Origin: Acidobacteriota bacterium
Lineage (GTDB): Bacteria > Acidobacteriota > Terriglobia > Terriglobales > Acidobacteriaceae
Reading direction: 5' to 3'
Length of the DNA stretch: 42,509 bases
NCBI GenBank assembly: GCA_023441255.1
Contig: JAEZPW010000100.1
Location: 1-42,509, forward strand
Part shown: positions 25,360-34,468 of the stretch, one piece after another
Layout: each line of letters starts with the position of its first letter
Position numbering within the stretch: the first letter of the stretch is position 1
Notes under the pieces: model-generated
Told to the model about the DNA's origin: nothing
Database searches by the model: none
The model's input: the letters and a program-made list of their open reading frames with translations, nothing else
Program-made: the position numbers and the translations under genes

Positions 25360-26343
25360 TTGAACGTACTGGTCACGGGTGGCGCCGGGTTCATCGGCAG
25401 CGTCGTAACCGCGCAACTTGTCGAAGCCGGTCACCGCGTCACCGTTATAGACAATCTCTCCAAGGGCAAACGTGCCGCCGTCGATTGCCGGGCGGAGTTG
25501 GTCGTCGGGGATATTTCGGACCGGGGACTCTTAGGCCGCCTGTTCCAAAAAGCTGACGCCGTTATGCACTTCGCGGCCTCCATCGAGGCCGGCGAGTCCA
25601 TGCGCTTCCCCGAGCAGTTCTTTCGCAACAACACTGCGAACACCCTCGGCTTGCTTGAACTTGTACTTGAGCACCGTATCCCGCGTTTCGTGTTCTCGTC
25701 GACTGCGGCCCTTTATGGCAACCCCGAGCGAACACCCATTGCAGAGACTGACCCGCTACGCCCGACGAACGCGTACGGCGAGTCGAAGTTGCTCGTCGAA
25801 CGGGTGCTCGATTGGTATCACCGCATTCACGGCCTGAGCTATGCCAGCCTGCGCTACTTCAATGCGGCAGGCGCGACCACTGAACTTGGTGAAGCGCACG
25901 ATCCAGAGTCGCACCTGATTCCGCTCATTCTTCAGGTTCCCTTGGGTAAGCGCTCAGATATCTCGATCTTCGGCACTGACTACCCGACCCCGGACGGCAC
26001 TTGTATCCGGGACTACATCCACGTCGCCGACCTCGCGTCCGCGCATCTGCTGGCACTCAATGCGCTCGCGGCACAGTCCCAGTCGACGCAACTGATCTAC
26101 AACCTCGGAAACGGTCGTGGTTTCAGCGTGCGCGAAGTCATCGAAGTGGCGCGGAAGGTGACCGGCCACGACATACCCGTGAGGGAAGTTGCGCGTCGCG
26201 AGGGCGATCCTGCCGTTCTCGTCGCCAGTTCGGAAAAGATTCGCCGGGAGTTGCATTGGCGGCCCCAATACCCCGAACTGGAACCCATCGTTGCAAGTGC
26301 GTGGCAGTGGTTTCAACGGCATCCGAACGGTTACTCCAAATGA
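25360..26343 (+). CDS. galE: UDP-glucose 4-epimerase
   Basis: A 327-residue extended SDR. The NAD-binding GGAGFIGS is at residues 7-14; the catalytic Ser/Thr lies in FSSTAALYG and the Tyr/Lys pair in NAYGESK; later segments LRYFNAAGA, DGTCIRDYIHVADLA and GRGFSVREVIE are typical of GalE. It interconverts UDP-galactose and UDP-glucose. The start is a TTG at 25360 with a strong AGGAGG a few bases upstream, and no ATG fits the family N-terminus. It begins 25 bp after galK, and its stop overlaps the galT ATG (ATGA), so the three genes are coupled. Confidence 0.95.
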   Translation: MNVLVTGGAGFIGSVVTAQLVEAGHRVTVIDNLSKGKRAAVDCRAELVVGDISDRGLLGRLFQKADAVMHFAASIEAGESMRFPEQFFRNNTANTLGLLELVLEHRIPRFVFSSTAALYGNPERTPIAETDPLRPTNAYGESKLLVERVLDWYHRIHGLSYASLRYFNAAGATTELGEAHDPESHLIPLILQVPLGKRSDISIFGTDYPTPDGTCIRDYIHVADLASAHLLALNALAAQSQSTQLIYNLGNGRGFSVREVIEVARKVTGHDIPVREVARREGDPAVLVASSEKIRRELHWRPQYPELEPIVASAWQWFQRHPNGYSK

Positions 26344-27386
26344 CGTCGAACGACAAACTCAAGGAAGTACCGCACCGGCGGTTGAACCCGCTCACAGGCG
26401 ATTGGGTGCTCGTTTCGCCGCATAGGACGCAACGTCCCTGGCAGGGACAGGTTGAGAAGTCCGCGGTTGAAAAGTCGCCCGAGTACGACCCGGATTGTTA
26501 CCTTTGCCCTGGCAACAACCGCGCCGGCGGTGTGCGCAATCCGAATTACACGACCACGTTCGTCTTCGACAACGACTTCGCGGCGCTCAAACCCGACATT
26601 CCCCGATTCGATCAGGACGAGTGCGGCACCGGTCTCATGGTTGCACGCAGTGAACGTGGAATATGCCGGGTGGTCTGCTTTTCTCCACGTCACGACCTCA
26701 CCCTGTCTCATATGTCGGTACGAGAAATCCGTGACGTGGTCGATCTTTGGGCTCGCCAGTACAGAGAACTCGGCGACCTGCCCTGGATCAACTACGTGCA
26801 GGTGTTTGAAAACCGCGGTGCCGTCATGGGGTGCAGCAACCCGCACCCTCACTGCCAGATCTGGTCGAATGAAACGATCCCGAACGAACCGCTGAAAGAA
26901 CAGCGATCGCAGCACGACCACCAGCAGACGCACGGCTCCTGCCTGCTCTGCGACTATCTTCGCCTGGAGCGCCAGTTGGGCGAGCGCATCGTTTGTGAAA
27001 ACGATTTTTTTGTGGCGCTCGTGCCTTTCTGGGCAATTTGGCCGTTCGAGGTACTGGTGCTCAGCACGCGGCACACCGGCGACCTCGATGACCTCACACC
27101 CGACGAACGCGACGGTCTGTCCGACATCCTGAAGCGCACAACGACCCGGTACGACAACCTCTTTCAAGTCTCCTTCCCGTACTCTATGGGGTTTCACCAG
27201 AAACCAACCGACGGCGCTGAACACCCTGAGTGGCACATGCACGCGCATTTCTATCCGCCGCTTCTGCGCTCAGCTACGGTTCGCAAGTTCATGGTGGGAT
27301 ACGAAATGCTTGCAACGCCACAGCGCGACATCACGCCTGAAATGGCCGCCCAGCGCCTGCGCGAACAACCAGACATACATAAATAG
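26340..27386 (+). CDS. galT: Galactose-1-phosphate uridylyltransferase
   Basis: A 348-residue GalT. CYLCPGNNRAGG holds the Cys pair of the metal site; FENRGAVMGCSNPHPHCQIW contains the active-site HPH with the nucleophilic His; GFHQKPTDG and WHMHAHFYPPLLR complete the C-terminal family motifs. It transfers UMP between UDP-glucose and galactose-1-phosphate. The ATG overlaps the galE stop by ATGA; the longer open frame upstream lies inside galE and is not used. With galK and galE this gives a complete Leloir pathway apart from the mutarotase, which is encoded at 33241 on the other strand. It ends about 220 bp from the convergent receptor gene. Confidence 0.95.
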   Translation: MTSNDKLKEVPHRRLNPLTGDWVLVSPHRTQRPWQGQVEKSAVEKSPEYDPDCYLCPGNNRAGGVRNPNYTTTFVFDNDFAALKPDIPRFDQDECGTGLMVARSERGICRVVCFSPRHDLTLSHMSVREIRDVVDLWARQYRELGDLPWINYVQVFENRGAVMGCSNPHPHCQIWSNETIPNEPLKEQRSQHDHQQTHGSCLLCDYLRLERQLGERIVCENDFFVALVPFWAIWPFEVLVLSTRHTGDLDDLTPDERDGLSDILKRTTTRYDNLFQVSFPYSMGFHQKPTDGAEHPEWHMHAHFYPPLLRSATVRKFMVGYEMLATPQRDITPEMAAQRLREQPDIHK

Positions 27387-27517
27387 TCGCGTCGTCAGTC
27401 GCGCCCACCCATTCGCGGCGGCAGGCGCTGTGTGCCTGACACCCGCGTTAGCCTCATCAGTAGCAACTCCTACCTGAAAGTCGGCCCGTCTATCCTCGAT
27501 GCTCAAACATGTACCAA

Positions 27518-27550
27518 CAAAAAATCAGGCCCGGCGATCTGCCGGGCCTG
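27518..27550 (-). terminator. Intrinsic terminator of the TonB-dependent receptor gene
   Basis: CAGGCCCGGC and GCCGGGCCTG form a perfect 10-bp stem with a 5-nt loop; on the minus strand it is followed at once by ATTTTTTG. This is a textbook rho-independent terminator located 58 bp past the receptor stop. It may also stop galT transcripts, though the T-run suits only the minus strand. Confidence 0.9.
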
Positions 27551-27608
27551 TATAAGGGCTGTTAAGCCTGAGGGCCGTTAGGCCTGAATCAAGTGAGTCT
27601 CACAGCAA

Positions 27609-30600
27609 TTAGAACTCGTACTTGATCGAGAACTCCATCACACGGCGACCGATCCTGCCGTACGGACGACCGGTGGCACCGTTCGGTATGCCATTGGCCC
27701 CGGTCGCATTGTTGAGTGTGTATGAGTAAAGCCCGGTCGCTTTGTCGAGGGTTCCGTCCAGCTTGAGGTTCGTGTCGTTTCCGCCCAGGCCGAACTGCGG
27801 TAGCGGGTGATTGAGGAAGTTGAACGCATTCACGCGGAACTGGACCTTCTGCCGCTCAGTGATCCTGAAGTCCTTGTAGACAGCCAGATCAGCGTTGAAG
27901 AACGCAGGACCCTTGATATAGGGCCAGATGATGGTGGGGGTTCCACCAGGAGTGCCCCAAACCTGCGGGCCGGTGAAGCAGTTCGGATTGAAATACTGGC
28001 CGTCGGTAACGCCCTTCCGCGGATCGCAGGTGAGCACCGGACCCATTCTCTGGGCATTGGTGCCGAACACCTGCTTCTGGCTCGGGGAGGACCCTCCCAG
28101 ACCCAGGTTCAGGCTGCCTTCGGTGTTCGGCTGAATGGGAGCGCCGCTCTGCATATTGACGGTCGGAGTGATCTGCCAACCGTTGAGAACGCCAGCGAGG
28201 AACGGATTTCCGCCGCCACTGATCGCGTTTGGCATCTTCAGCACAGCAGCGAGGTTGAAGATGTGCGTGTGGTCATAGGCGAGCACACCGTAGTTGTTGT
28301 CCAGGTTGAAGGCATCCATGATCTGACCATCTCCGTTACCGTTGTTGGTCTGACCATCGCGGGTGCCAAGAACCTTGCTGAACGTGTAGTTCGCCACGTA
28401 AGTCGCCCGGCCGGTAGACTTCTGCCAGCTCAGCATGAACGCGTGGTAATTCGAATAGCTGCCATGCGTGTTGACGTCGAGAGCCTGGCCGTAGTGCTGA
28501 TATGGCCGGAAGTGGCTCAGTTCGGTGTCGCTCCAGTCGTCCGGATTGGGCTTGCCGCCGCAATTCGGCGTCTTGGATGGGCACGCGGCACCCGTGACCG
28601 GATCCGGTCCGTACAGAGCACCGAGCGGTATTTTGTTGAGGTTCGCGAAGAAGGGGATGTTGTTGCCGTTACCGGCGATCAGAGCATCGCGGCTGCGGTT
28701 GCCGGAATATTGAATCTCGAGTAGCGATTTCCACGGCAGCTGCTGGCCAATGATGATGTTCCAGTTTTGCGTGTAAGGGGTCTTGTCATCGCCCGCCAGC
28801 AGGACCGAAACGTCGCCATTGAAGTTGGAAGCAGGAGGAGGAGTGAGTGCAGCGGCGTCGGCCCAGTGCAGCAGACCGTTGCCGGCACTTACGCTCTGGA
28901 TTCCCAGAGGCGCATTGTAGCCGCCGCTTGCGTCGCCGATCGAAACTGGGAAGTGATAGGTTCCAAAGCCGCCACGCAGGATGGTCTTGCCGTTGCCAAA
29001 CACGTCATAGGCAACGCCGAAGCGCGGAGACGGATAAAACTTCGACTTCCATCCGGAGACCGGAACGCTGGAGTCGATCTTGTTCCAAACCAAGCCGCTC
29101 CAGGGAGCCGCCGTTGAGCTGTTGTCATACGTGGTGGGATCCCAAGTGGCGAAGCCCGGATGGTTGACGGGGTACCACTGTCCCAGACGATCCATGCGGA
29201 GGCCGAGGGTGAGGGTCAACTTGCGGGTGATCTTCCACTGGTCCTGGCCATAGTAAGAGAAGGTGTTGGCACGGCCCTCGTTAATGGGAGTAGCCGCAAC
29301 CTGGCTGTAGCTGGTTGAGATTCCAAGGACGAAATCAGCAAGCAGGTTGTTGGTGGAGTAGTTGCCCCAGGGATCAAACTCGTACATGCCCTGGGCCCAG
29401 CTGCCGTACCCGCTGGACTGCTGCTGCCAACTCATGTCCCAGTAAAAACCAGCCTTGAAGGTATGGTTCCTGTACACCTTGGTGAAGTTGTCCGAAGCAG
29501 TGGGAGCGTATTTCTTGTTGCCGAAGCCGTTGTTGAAATCGGAAGTGAAGTTCGGAGCGTAGAAAGCCGGGAAGTACCCGCTGCCGCTGCCCGTGCCCGC
29601 ACCCCAGCTCACAGTGTTCGGAATCTGGGGAAGCATCTTGTCATAGCTGAACGGTCCCTTGGCCGTGAACCCGTTGGTCGCCGGATCCATTGCGGAGGGG
29701 TTCGACGGGCTCGGAGGGAACGTGAAGAACGAATAGCCAAACACGAACTCGTTGGTCATGCTGGGGCTGAACGTGTGGGTCACGTTCGCGCTGTAGACCT
29801 TGGATTTCGTGGTCGCGTTCATGTTGGTGGGATACGGTGCCGTGCTGTCCGGCCACCACCACACACCGAAGTTGTTGATGTCGTTTTCGCTCTGGGTTGT
29901 GAAAGACCCGCCGATATGGGTTTTGTCGCTCAAGTTGTAATCCATCTTGAGCTTGTATTCCCAGCGATTGATCGGGCTGCTGTCCATGTAGGCGAAGTTG
30001 TAGCCGTGGTGGGCAGCCGGGTCCTGATTCGCTTTCGGGAAGTACTTGGCCATCGCGATCGAGTTGGGATCAATCATGCTCGCAGGGATGATCCCGCCCT
30101 TGATCACCGGATTGTAAGGAGCATAGTTCGGCTTTGCCGGATCAGGCTGATAGCCTGGCTGGCAGAAGTTCGAATAGTTCCACGCAGCATTGCCCTTGTC
30201 GTCGAGTGCGCACGGCGTGCTCAACGGATACCAGGTCGGCAAACCGAGCGAGCTGACATACGCTGGGCTGAAGTCGCCGGCCAACATTCTGTCAGTCGGG
30301 ATAAACAGCTGATGCAGGTTGCCGGCCGGATTCTGCCTCATGTTCTCGTAGCCGGTGAAGAAGAAGAGCTTGTCACGGTTCTTGTTGATGTTGGTGCCCG
30401 GAATGATCACAGGACCGCTGAACGTGAACCCCGGATAATAGTAGCTGTCATCAGGTTTCTTCTGGCCGTTCTGCTTCAACCACGCATCGGTCGCGTTTGC
30501 AACGCCATTGCGGGCGTACAGGTAACCGGAGCCGTGGAACGCATTACCGCCGCTCTTGGAGATCGCCTGAATGATCACCGGGCCCTTGGCGTATTCAGCA

Positions 30601-31340
30601 CCGAAGGAGGAGTTCAGAATCGTCATTTCGGCGATCTGGTCCTGGTTCAGGTTCTGCACCTGAGTGCCCTGGTTTCCCATGTCCAGAATGTTCGCGCCGT
30701 CAGAAGTGATGGTCATCGAACCGTGTGGGCGGTTGCCGCTGGCGGAGTAAGTGCCGGCCGGCCCATTGTTGGTCGCGGTGTTTTGAGCGTCGAACGGCTT
30801 CTGACTCAGTCCAGTATTCAACGACATGCCCGGCATGAACTTCATCAGTTCTGCCGCGTTACGGCCCTGGATGCCGAGCTGCGAGACCATCGTGGTGTTG
30901 AGGGTCATGCGGCTCTCGGCGGTGTCCACAGGAACGGTTTCGGGAGTCGCCTCCACCACCACGGTCTGCGTGTTGGCAGCGGGCTTCAGGACGGCGCCGG
31001 TGAGTTTGCGGTTTTCGCCCTGGTTAAAGACCACGCCCTTCACGACGTAAGGCGCGAAGCCCTCGGACGATACGGTTACGGTGTAGGTGGCGGGCTGAAC
31101 GGCGGCAAAATAGAACGCTCCAACGTTGTTCGAGACTGTCTCTCGAACGGTGCCGTTCAGGTCATTTTTCATCTGGATTTTTGCGTTAGGAACGACCGCG
31201 CCCGTGGCGTCAGTCACGATGCCGCTCAGTGAGCCTGTTGCGTTCTGTCCGAACGCCGGCAGCTGAGCGAGCACGCAGAAAGCGATAACCGCGAGCACCA
31301 GGAATCGAAGGTGCGCACGGCAAGCGCCTGTTCGTGTCAT
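27609..31340 (-). CDS. Oar-like TonB-dependent outer membrane receptor
   Basis: A 1243-residue outer membrane protein. I use the ATG at 31340, with GGAGGAG just upstream; a start four codons earlier overlaps that site. Residues 1-32 are a signal peptide (FLVLAVIAFCVLAQLPAFGQ). Residues 34-120 form a carboxypeptidase-regulatory-like beta-sandwich (GSLSGIVTDATGAVVPNAKI), followed by a plug-like domain (to about 270; IAEMTILNSSFGAEYAKGP) and a long barrel region rich in Tyr, Asn, Gly and Trp ending in Phe (FSIKYEF), the usual barrel end. Such proteins import oligosaccharides or other large ligands. Neighbouring galactose genes and a LacI gene suggest a galactose-containing glycan, which is inference. 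A long structured leader precedes it, and a strong terminator follows. Confidence 0.9.
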   Translation of the reverse strand: MTRTGACRAHLRFLVLAVIAFCVLAQLPAFGQNATGSLSGIVTDATGAVVPNAKIQMKNDLNGTVRETVSNNVGAFYFAAVQPATYTVTVSSEGFAPYVVKGVVFNQGENRKLTGAVLKPAANTQTVVVEATPETVPVDTAESRMTLNTTMVSQLGIQGRNAAELMKFMPGMSLNTGLSQKPFDAQNTATNNGPAGTYSASGNRPHGSMTITSDGANILDMGNQGTQVQNLNQDQIAEMTILNSSFGAEYAKGPVIIQAISKSGGNAFHGSGYLYARNGVANATDAWLKQNGQKKPDDSYYYPGFTFSGPVIIPGTNINKNRDKLFFFTGYENMRQNPAGNLHQLFIPTDRMLAGDFSPAYVSSLGLPTWYPLSTPCALDDKGNAAWNYSNFCQPGYQPDPAKPNYAPYNPVIKGGIIPASMIDPNSIAMAKYFPKANQDPAAHHGYNFAYMDSSPINRWEYKLKMDYNLSDKTHIGGSFTTQSENDINNFGVWWWPDSTAPYPTNMNATTKSKVYSANVTHTFSPSMTNEFVFGYSFFTFPPSPSNPSAMDPATNGFTAKGPFSYDKMLPQIPNTVSWGAGTGSGSGYFPAFYAPNFTSDFNNGFGNKKYAPTASDNFTKVYRNHTFKAGFYWDMSWQQQSSGYGSWAQGMYEFDPWGNYSTNNLLADFVLGISTSYSQVAATPINEGRANTFSYYGQDQWKITRKLTLTLGLRMDRLGQWYPVNHPGFATWDPTTYDNSSTAAPWSGLVWNKIDSSVPVSGWKSKFYPSPRFGVAYDVFGNGKTILRGGFGTYHFPVSIGDASGGYNAPLGIQSVSAGNGLLHWADAAALTPPPASNFNGDVSVLLAGDDKTPYTQNWNIIIGQQLPWKSLLEIQYSGNRSRDALIAGNGNNIPFFANLNKIPLGALYGPDPVTGAACPSKTPNCGGKPNPDDWSDTELSHFRPYQHYGQALDVNTHGSYSNYHAFMLSWQKSTGRATYVANYTFSKVLGTRDGQTNNGNGDGQIMDAFNLDNNYGVLAYDHTHIFNLAAVLKMPNAISGGGNPFLAGVLNGWQITPTVNMQSGAPIQPNTEGSLNLGLGGSSPSQKQVFGTNAQRMGPVLTCDPRKGVTDGQYFNPNCFTGPQVWGTPGGTPTIIWPYIKGPAFFNADLAVYKDFRITERQKVQFRVNAFNFLNHPLPQFGLGGNDTNLKLDGTLDKATGLYSYTLNNATGANGIPNGATGRPYGRIGRRVMEFSIKYEF

Positions 31341-31720
31341 TGTCTCCTCCATCGCACATCAAGAACGGATACTGCGGCCGCGTTAACCAAGCGTCACCGT
31401 GGCGATCACTCGTGCTAGCCACTTGCCAGGCCCCCCTGATGCATTGCCTGGCAAGTCACTTCCGCGCGGGAAGTACGGCTGCAGGACTACCAAGAACAAC
31501 GGCTGGCGCCGATGTTGTCGGGACTGGACCGTTCCCCAAACGGTCCGGCACCAACACCACCGTGACAACCCGTTACGTCAATCCGCGCTACAGCTTTCCG
31601 TATGGCCGAAAAGAACGGGATACAGAAATCCGTAACTGGGTGCACGCCAGCCAAGGAACTCCGCCTTTAGAAGCAGCAACTTAGAGCAGCTACCCAGAAG
31701 GAATAGAGCAGAATCTTGGT
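31341..31720 (-). promoter_or_regulatory. Long predicted leader of the receptor mRNA with three perfect hairpins
   Basis: No gene is visible in 31341-31861. If transcription starts near 31720 the receptor mRNA has a leader of about 380 nt. It contains GGACCGTT/AACGGTCC with a 5-nt loop (31526-31546), ACTTCC/GGAAGT with a 5-nt loop (31458-31474) and ACTTGCCAGG/CCTGGCAAGT with a 16-nt loop (31421-31456). None is followed by a T-run, so these are not simple terminators. They may be a regulatory RNA structure or protein-binding sites. I recognise no known riboswitch class. Confidence 0.45.
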
Positions 31721-31726
31721 TCTGGC

Positions 31727-31755
31727 TTAATAGGAATGTGCAATCCGGATTCCAA
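31727..31755 (-). promoter_or_regulatory. Predicted sigma-70 promoter of the receptor gene
   Basis: On the minus strand TTGGAA (4 of 6), a 17-bp spacer and TATTAA (4 of 6) lie 387 bp upstream of the receptor start codon. The LacI-type palindrome at 31764-31779 is eight bases upstream of the -35. It is the best pair I found in this interval. Confidence 0.45.
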
Positions 31756-31763
31756 GTAGATGA

Positions 31764-31779
31764 AGTAAACCACTTTACT
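31764..31779. promoter_or_regulatory. LacI-family operator candidate at the receptor promoter
   Basis: AGTAAACCACTTTACT has perfect 6-bp arms (AGTAAA/TTTACT) around CCAC. It resembles the palindrome in the lacI-1 promoter (AGTAAA-ACGG-TTTATT at 33035-33050) and differs from the CG-centred galKET type. Centred near -51, it could serve activation or repression by looping. Confidence 0.55.
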
Positions 31780-31861
31780 AGGCGCGAGGGAACACTTAAT
31801 CACAGGCGCAAGCACCCTAGCACGCGCCCAAACACGGGGAGCATCAGCTCATTCTGGAGTT

Positions 31862-32935
31862 CTACGCGTTGACTGCTGAGCCGAGGTGTGGCGAGCGGGG
31901 ACGTACCCACGGAACTGCGGTCGATCCGCGTACCACGAGTTCCGGTTCCACCAGGACCTTGTCCGGCTCTAACTCCTTGTGGTTTATACGCTTCAGGAGC
32001 AGCTTGGCAGCGAGGTCGCCCATGTGATGCAGGGGCTGGCGAACCGTGGTCAACGGCGGGTTAAGGAAGGCCGCCGCCTGGATATCATCGAAACCGACGA
32101 TGGATACTTCTTCGGGCACGCGGAGGCCCGCATCGCGAAATGCGCTCATCGCGCCGATGGCGGAAATATCGTTGAAGGCGAACAGGGCAGTGAATTCGCG
32201 CTTCCTCGACAACAGCTTCTGCGCATACATGTACCCCTCTTCCGGTACGGGCGGTCCCGGCGGGAAGGGGCGGCGCTGCAATTGAATCGTCAGTTGCGGG
32301 TCGATTTCGATGCCGAGGCTTGCAGCGGCTTCGTGGATGCCTGCCCATCGGTCCTCGGTATCGGCGCTCTCGGGATGTCCTTTAAAGAATGCGATCTTGC
32401 GGTGTCCGAGCGAAACTAAATGTTCCAGGGCCAGGCGTCCGGCGCGCTGATTGTCGAGCAGGATGTTCGTGGTTGAGCGGATCTTCTTTCGCCCGCCGAT
32501 GTTGACGACCGGCACGGGGAGCGGGTGCTCCAGGGGCGTGTTTACAAAGATGAATCCCTCCACGCCGCGCTCCATGAGCATGAGCGGGGTTTCCTCGATC
32601 AGTTCGGCCGACCAGCGGTGGCTCACAACGAAGTGTAAGTAGCCCGCACGCACAAGACGGCTTTCAATCCCCGACACGATGGAAGCCGCGTACCCCTCCG
32701 CCATCTCAGGGATCACAACGGCCACGGTAAAGCTCTGCTTGCTGTTCAGATAGCGGGCAAAGAAGTTGGGCCGATAGTTAAAAGTGCGAGCGGCTTCGAG
32801 CACGCGATCTTTTGTGGTCTGCGGTATGGACTTTGCGCGTGGCGAGTTGTTCAAGACAAGCGAAACTGTGGTGGGCGAGAGCCCGAGATGCTCCGCCAGG
32901 AACTTCAAACTCACGGGCTTGGCCGGAGGATTCAT
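31862..32935 (-). CDS. LacI-family transcriptional regulator 1
   Basis: A 357-residue LacI/GalR protein. Residues 8-30 are the helix-turn-helix (LKFLAEHLGLSPTTVSLVLN), followed by the hinge region (YRPNFFARYLNSKQSFTVAVVIP) and a periplasmic-binding-protein-like effector domain with VSIVGFDDIQAAAFLNPPLTTVRQP near the C-terminus. The start at 32935 has GAGG upstream. It lies upstream of the receptor gene on the same strand, and its own promoter carries a palindrome like the one at the receptor promoter, so it most likely regulates itself and the receptor. The effector is unknown; a sugar linked to galactose metabolism is likely from context. No strong terminator separates it from the receptor gene. 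Confidence 0.93.
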   Translation of the reverse strand: MNPPAKPVSLKFLAEHLGLSPTTVSLVLNNSPRAKSIPQTTKDRVLEAARTFNYRPNFFARYLNSKQSFTVAVVIPEMAEGYAASIVSGIESRLVRAGYLHFVVSHRWSAELIEETPLMLMERGVEGFIFVNTPLEHPLPVPVVNIGGRKKIRSTTNILLDNQRAGRLALEHLVSLGHRKIAFFKGHPESADTEDRWAGIHEAAASLGIEIDPQLTIQLQRRPFPPGPPVPEEGYMYAQKLLSRKREFTALFAFNDISAIGAMSAFRDAGLRVPEEVSIVGFDDIQAAAFLNPPLTTVRQPLHHMGDLAAKLLLKRINHKELEPDKVLVEPELVVRGSTAVPWVRPRSPHLGSAVNA

Positions 32936-33034
32936 TCAAGTCGCCTCATGCAACCGGTTCCGCGTCTTCTCGCCACAGCACGGTCGGCCATAAGCCTCAA
33001 CAAGGGCCCACACTCGTGCCTGGGTTGTGTTGTC

Positions 33035-33050
33035 AGTAAAACGGTTTATT
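33035..33050. promoter_or_regulatory. LacI-family operator candidate at the lacI-1 promoter
   Basis: AGTAAAACGGTTTATT has TAAA/TTTA arms around ACGG and matches the receptor-promoter palindrome in 6-nt arm pattern and spacing. It overlaps the predicted -10 and start point of lacI-1, as expected for autorepression. Confidence 0.55.
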
Positions 33051-33076
33051 GTGACTACCGGAGAGGTATCTGTCAA
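33048..33076 (-). promoter_or_regulatory. Predicted sigma-70 promoter of lacI-1
   Basis: On the minus strand a perfect TTGACA (33071-33076), 17-bp spacer and CACAAT (33048-33053; 4 of 6). The start point would be near 33041 with a leader of about 105 nt before lacI-1. Confidence 0.6.
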
Positions 33077-33190
33077 CGGTAAGTGCGGCCGTGTAGCGCA
33101 ATTGAGACCAGGTCGATTGCCATTTCCGATCAACAAGAGCGAGGCAATGTCGAACCCTGTAGATCGGTCGCTGCGGTAGGGGCGGCGTAA

Positions 33191-33224
33191 TGCAAAAAGC
33201 CTACCGCGGTACGCCGCGGCAGGC
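33191..33224 (-). terminator. Intrinsic terminator after the mutarotase gene
   Basis: GCCT-CCGCGG pairs with CCGCGG-AGGC (one A/C mismatch between the two blocks) around a TACG loop, and on the minus strand is followed by TTTTTG. It lies 17 bp past the mutarotase stop, closing the lacI-2/mutarotase unit. Confidence 0.85.
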
Positions 33225-33240
33225 TGTCGCTTAAGGAACG

Positions 33241-34398
33241 TTACCGGGTCGAAAACTTATAGATAGTCGTGGTCTTGTACTGCGCTCCGGGATTCAGCAC
33301 AGTCGAAGGGAATGTGGGGTGGTTCGGTGAATCCGGGTAGTGCTGGGTCTCAAGGCAGAACCCAGTGCGATGGCCATACGACTTTCCGTCCTTGCCATGA
33401 ATGGTGCCATCGAGAAAGTTCCCAGTATAGAACTGCACGCCCGGCTCGGTGGTCACCACCTGCATTACCCGCCCTGAACTCGGTTCGTACACTTCGGCGA
33501 TGTTCACCAGGCCCGGCTTTGACCGGTCGACGACGAAGTTGTGGTCATAACCTTTTCCGAGGTTCAGCTGCTCCTCGTCCTGCGCGATGCGGGCACCGAT
33601 TGCGGTTGGTGTGGTGAAGTCGAACGGCGTGCCTTTTACTGCGCGCAGTTCCCCTATGGGTATTAACGTCGCGTCAACCGGCGTGAAGCGGCTTGCATGC
33701 ACCGTCAGCTGGTGCTTAAGAATGTCTCCCTGTCCTTGTCCGGCCAGGTTGAAATACGAGTGATTTGTCAGGTTCACCACGGTCGGCTTGTCCGTGGTCG
33801 CGGCGTAGTCGATGCGTAGCTCATTCTGCGGCGTGAGCGTAAAGGTGACCGTGACAGCAAGACTTCCCGGAAACCCTTCTTCGCCGTCCTTGCTCAGGTA
33901 CTTCATCTCGAGTGAGGGCGTTCCGGCCTTAGATACGTCTTTCGCCTCGAAGAGCCGCTTGTTGAACCCTTTTGGTCCGCCGTGCAAGGTATTCTCGCCA
34001 TCATTCTTCGGCAGCGTATAGCTCGTTCCGTTCAGCGTGAACTTCCCATTTGCGATACGGTTGCCGTATCGTCCGATCGTCGCGCCGAGAAACGCCTTGT
34101 CTCGTTCGTATCCGGCGGCATCGTCATAGCCGAGCGTGATATCCGCAATCTTGCCGTTGCGGTCAGGCGTCTTGATCGAAACGATCGTAGCGCCGTAGTT
34201 CGTGATCGCGACTTCCATGCCGTTCTTGTTCTTCAGCGTGTAGAGGTTCACTTCCTTGCCGTCGGATGTTTTGCCGAACCCCTTCTTCTGGATCGCAGTC
34301 GCTTCCGGCGCGGCCTTCCGCGTTTGCGCCGAAAGTGCTGTTGACGAAAGCAATGCAGCCGAAATCATTGCCACCATAGAAATTCTGCGGATCTTCAC
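33241..34398 (-). CDS. galM: Exported galactose mutarotase (aldose 1-epimerase)
   Basis: About 385 residues. I start at the GTG at 34398 because GGAGG lies just upstream. Residues 1-24 form a signal peptide (MVAMISAALLSSTALSAQ), so the enzyme acts outside the cytoplasm, unlike E. coli GalM. The family motifs are NTLHGGPKGF, NHSYFNLAG (catalytic His), YDHNFVVD and GFCLETQHYPDSPNHP (catalytic Glu). It interconverts alpha and beta galactose or glucose. It follows lacI-2 by about 70 bp on the same strand with no terminator between, so the two are probably co-transcribed, and a strong intrinsic terminator ends the unit. It complements the galK-galE-galT genes across the locus. Confidence 0.92.
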   Translation of the reverse strand: MKIRRISMVAMISAALLSSTALSAQTRKAAPEATAIQKKGFGKTSDGKEVNLYTLKNKNGMEVAITNYGATIVSIKTPDRNGKIADITLGYDDAAGYERDKAFLGATIGRYGNRIANGKFTLNGTSYTLPKNDGENTLHGGPKGFNKRLFEAKDVSKAGTPSLEMKYLSKDGEEGFPGSLAVTVTFTLTPQNELRIDYAATTDKPTVVNLTNHSYFNLAGQGQGDILKHQLTVHASRFTPVDATLIPIGELRAVKGTPFDFTTPTAIGARIAQDEEQLNLGKGYDHNFVVDRSKPGLVNIAEVYEPSSGRVMQVVTTEPGVQFYTGNFLDGTIHGKDGKSYGHRTGFCLETQHYPDSPNHPTFPSTVLNPGAQYKTTTIYKFSTR

Positions 34399-34468
34399 GT
34401 GTCCTCCAGACACTCACATATTAAATAGCCGGGCAACAGCATCGAATCTGTTGGTTTCTTGCGTTTTG

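Noticed and set aside
26331..27248. Minus-strand open frame of 305 codons opposite galT
   Set aside because: Antisense to galT, which has all active-site motifs; no independent support.
29463..31232. Plus-strand open frame of 589 codons inside the receptor gene
   Set aside because: It is antisense to a firmly identified TonB-dependent receptor, has a composition rich in Arg, Val and His, and has no recognisable domain.
34435..34452. AACAG/CTGTT inverted repeat between lacI-2 and galM as a terminator
   Set aside because: Short stem, AT-rich, 8-nt loop and no T-run; co-transcription is more likely.
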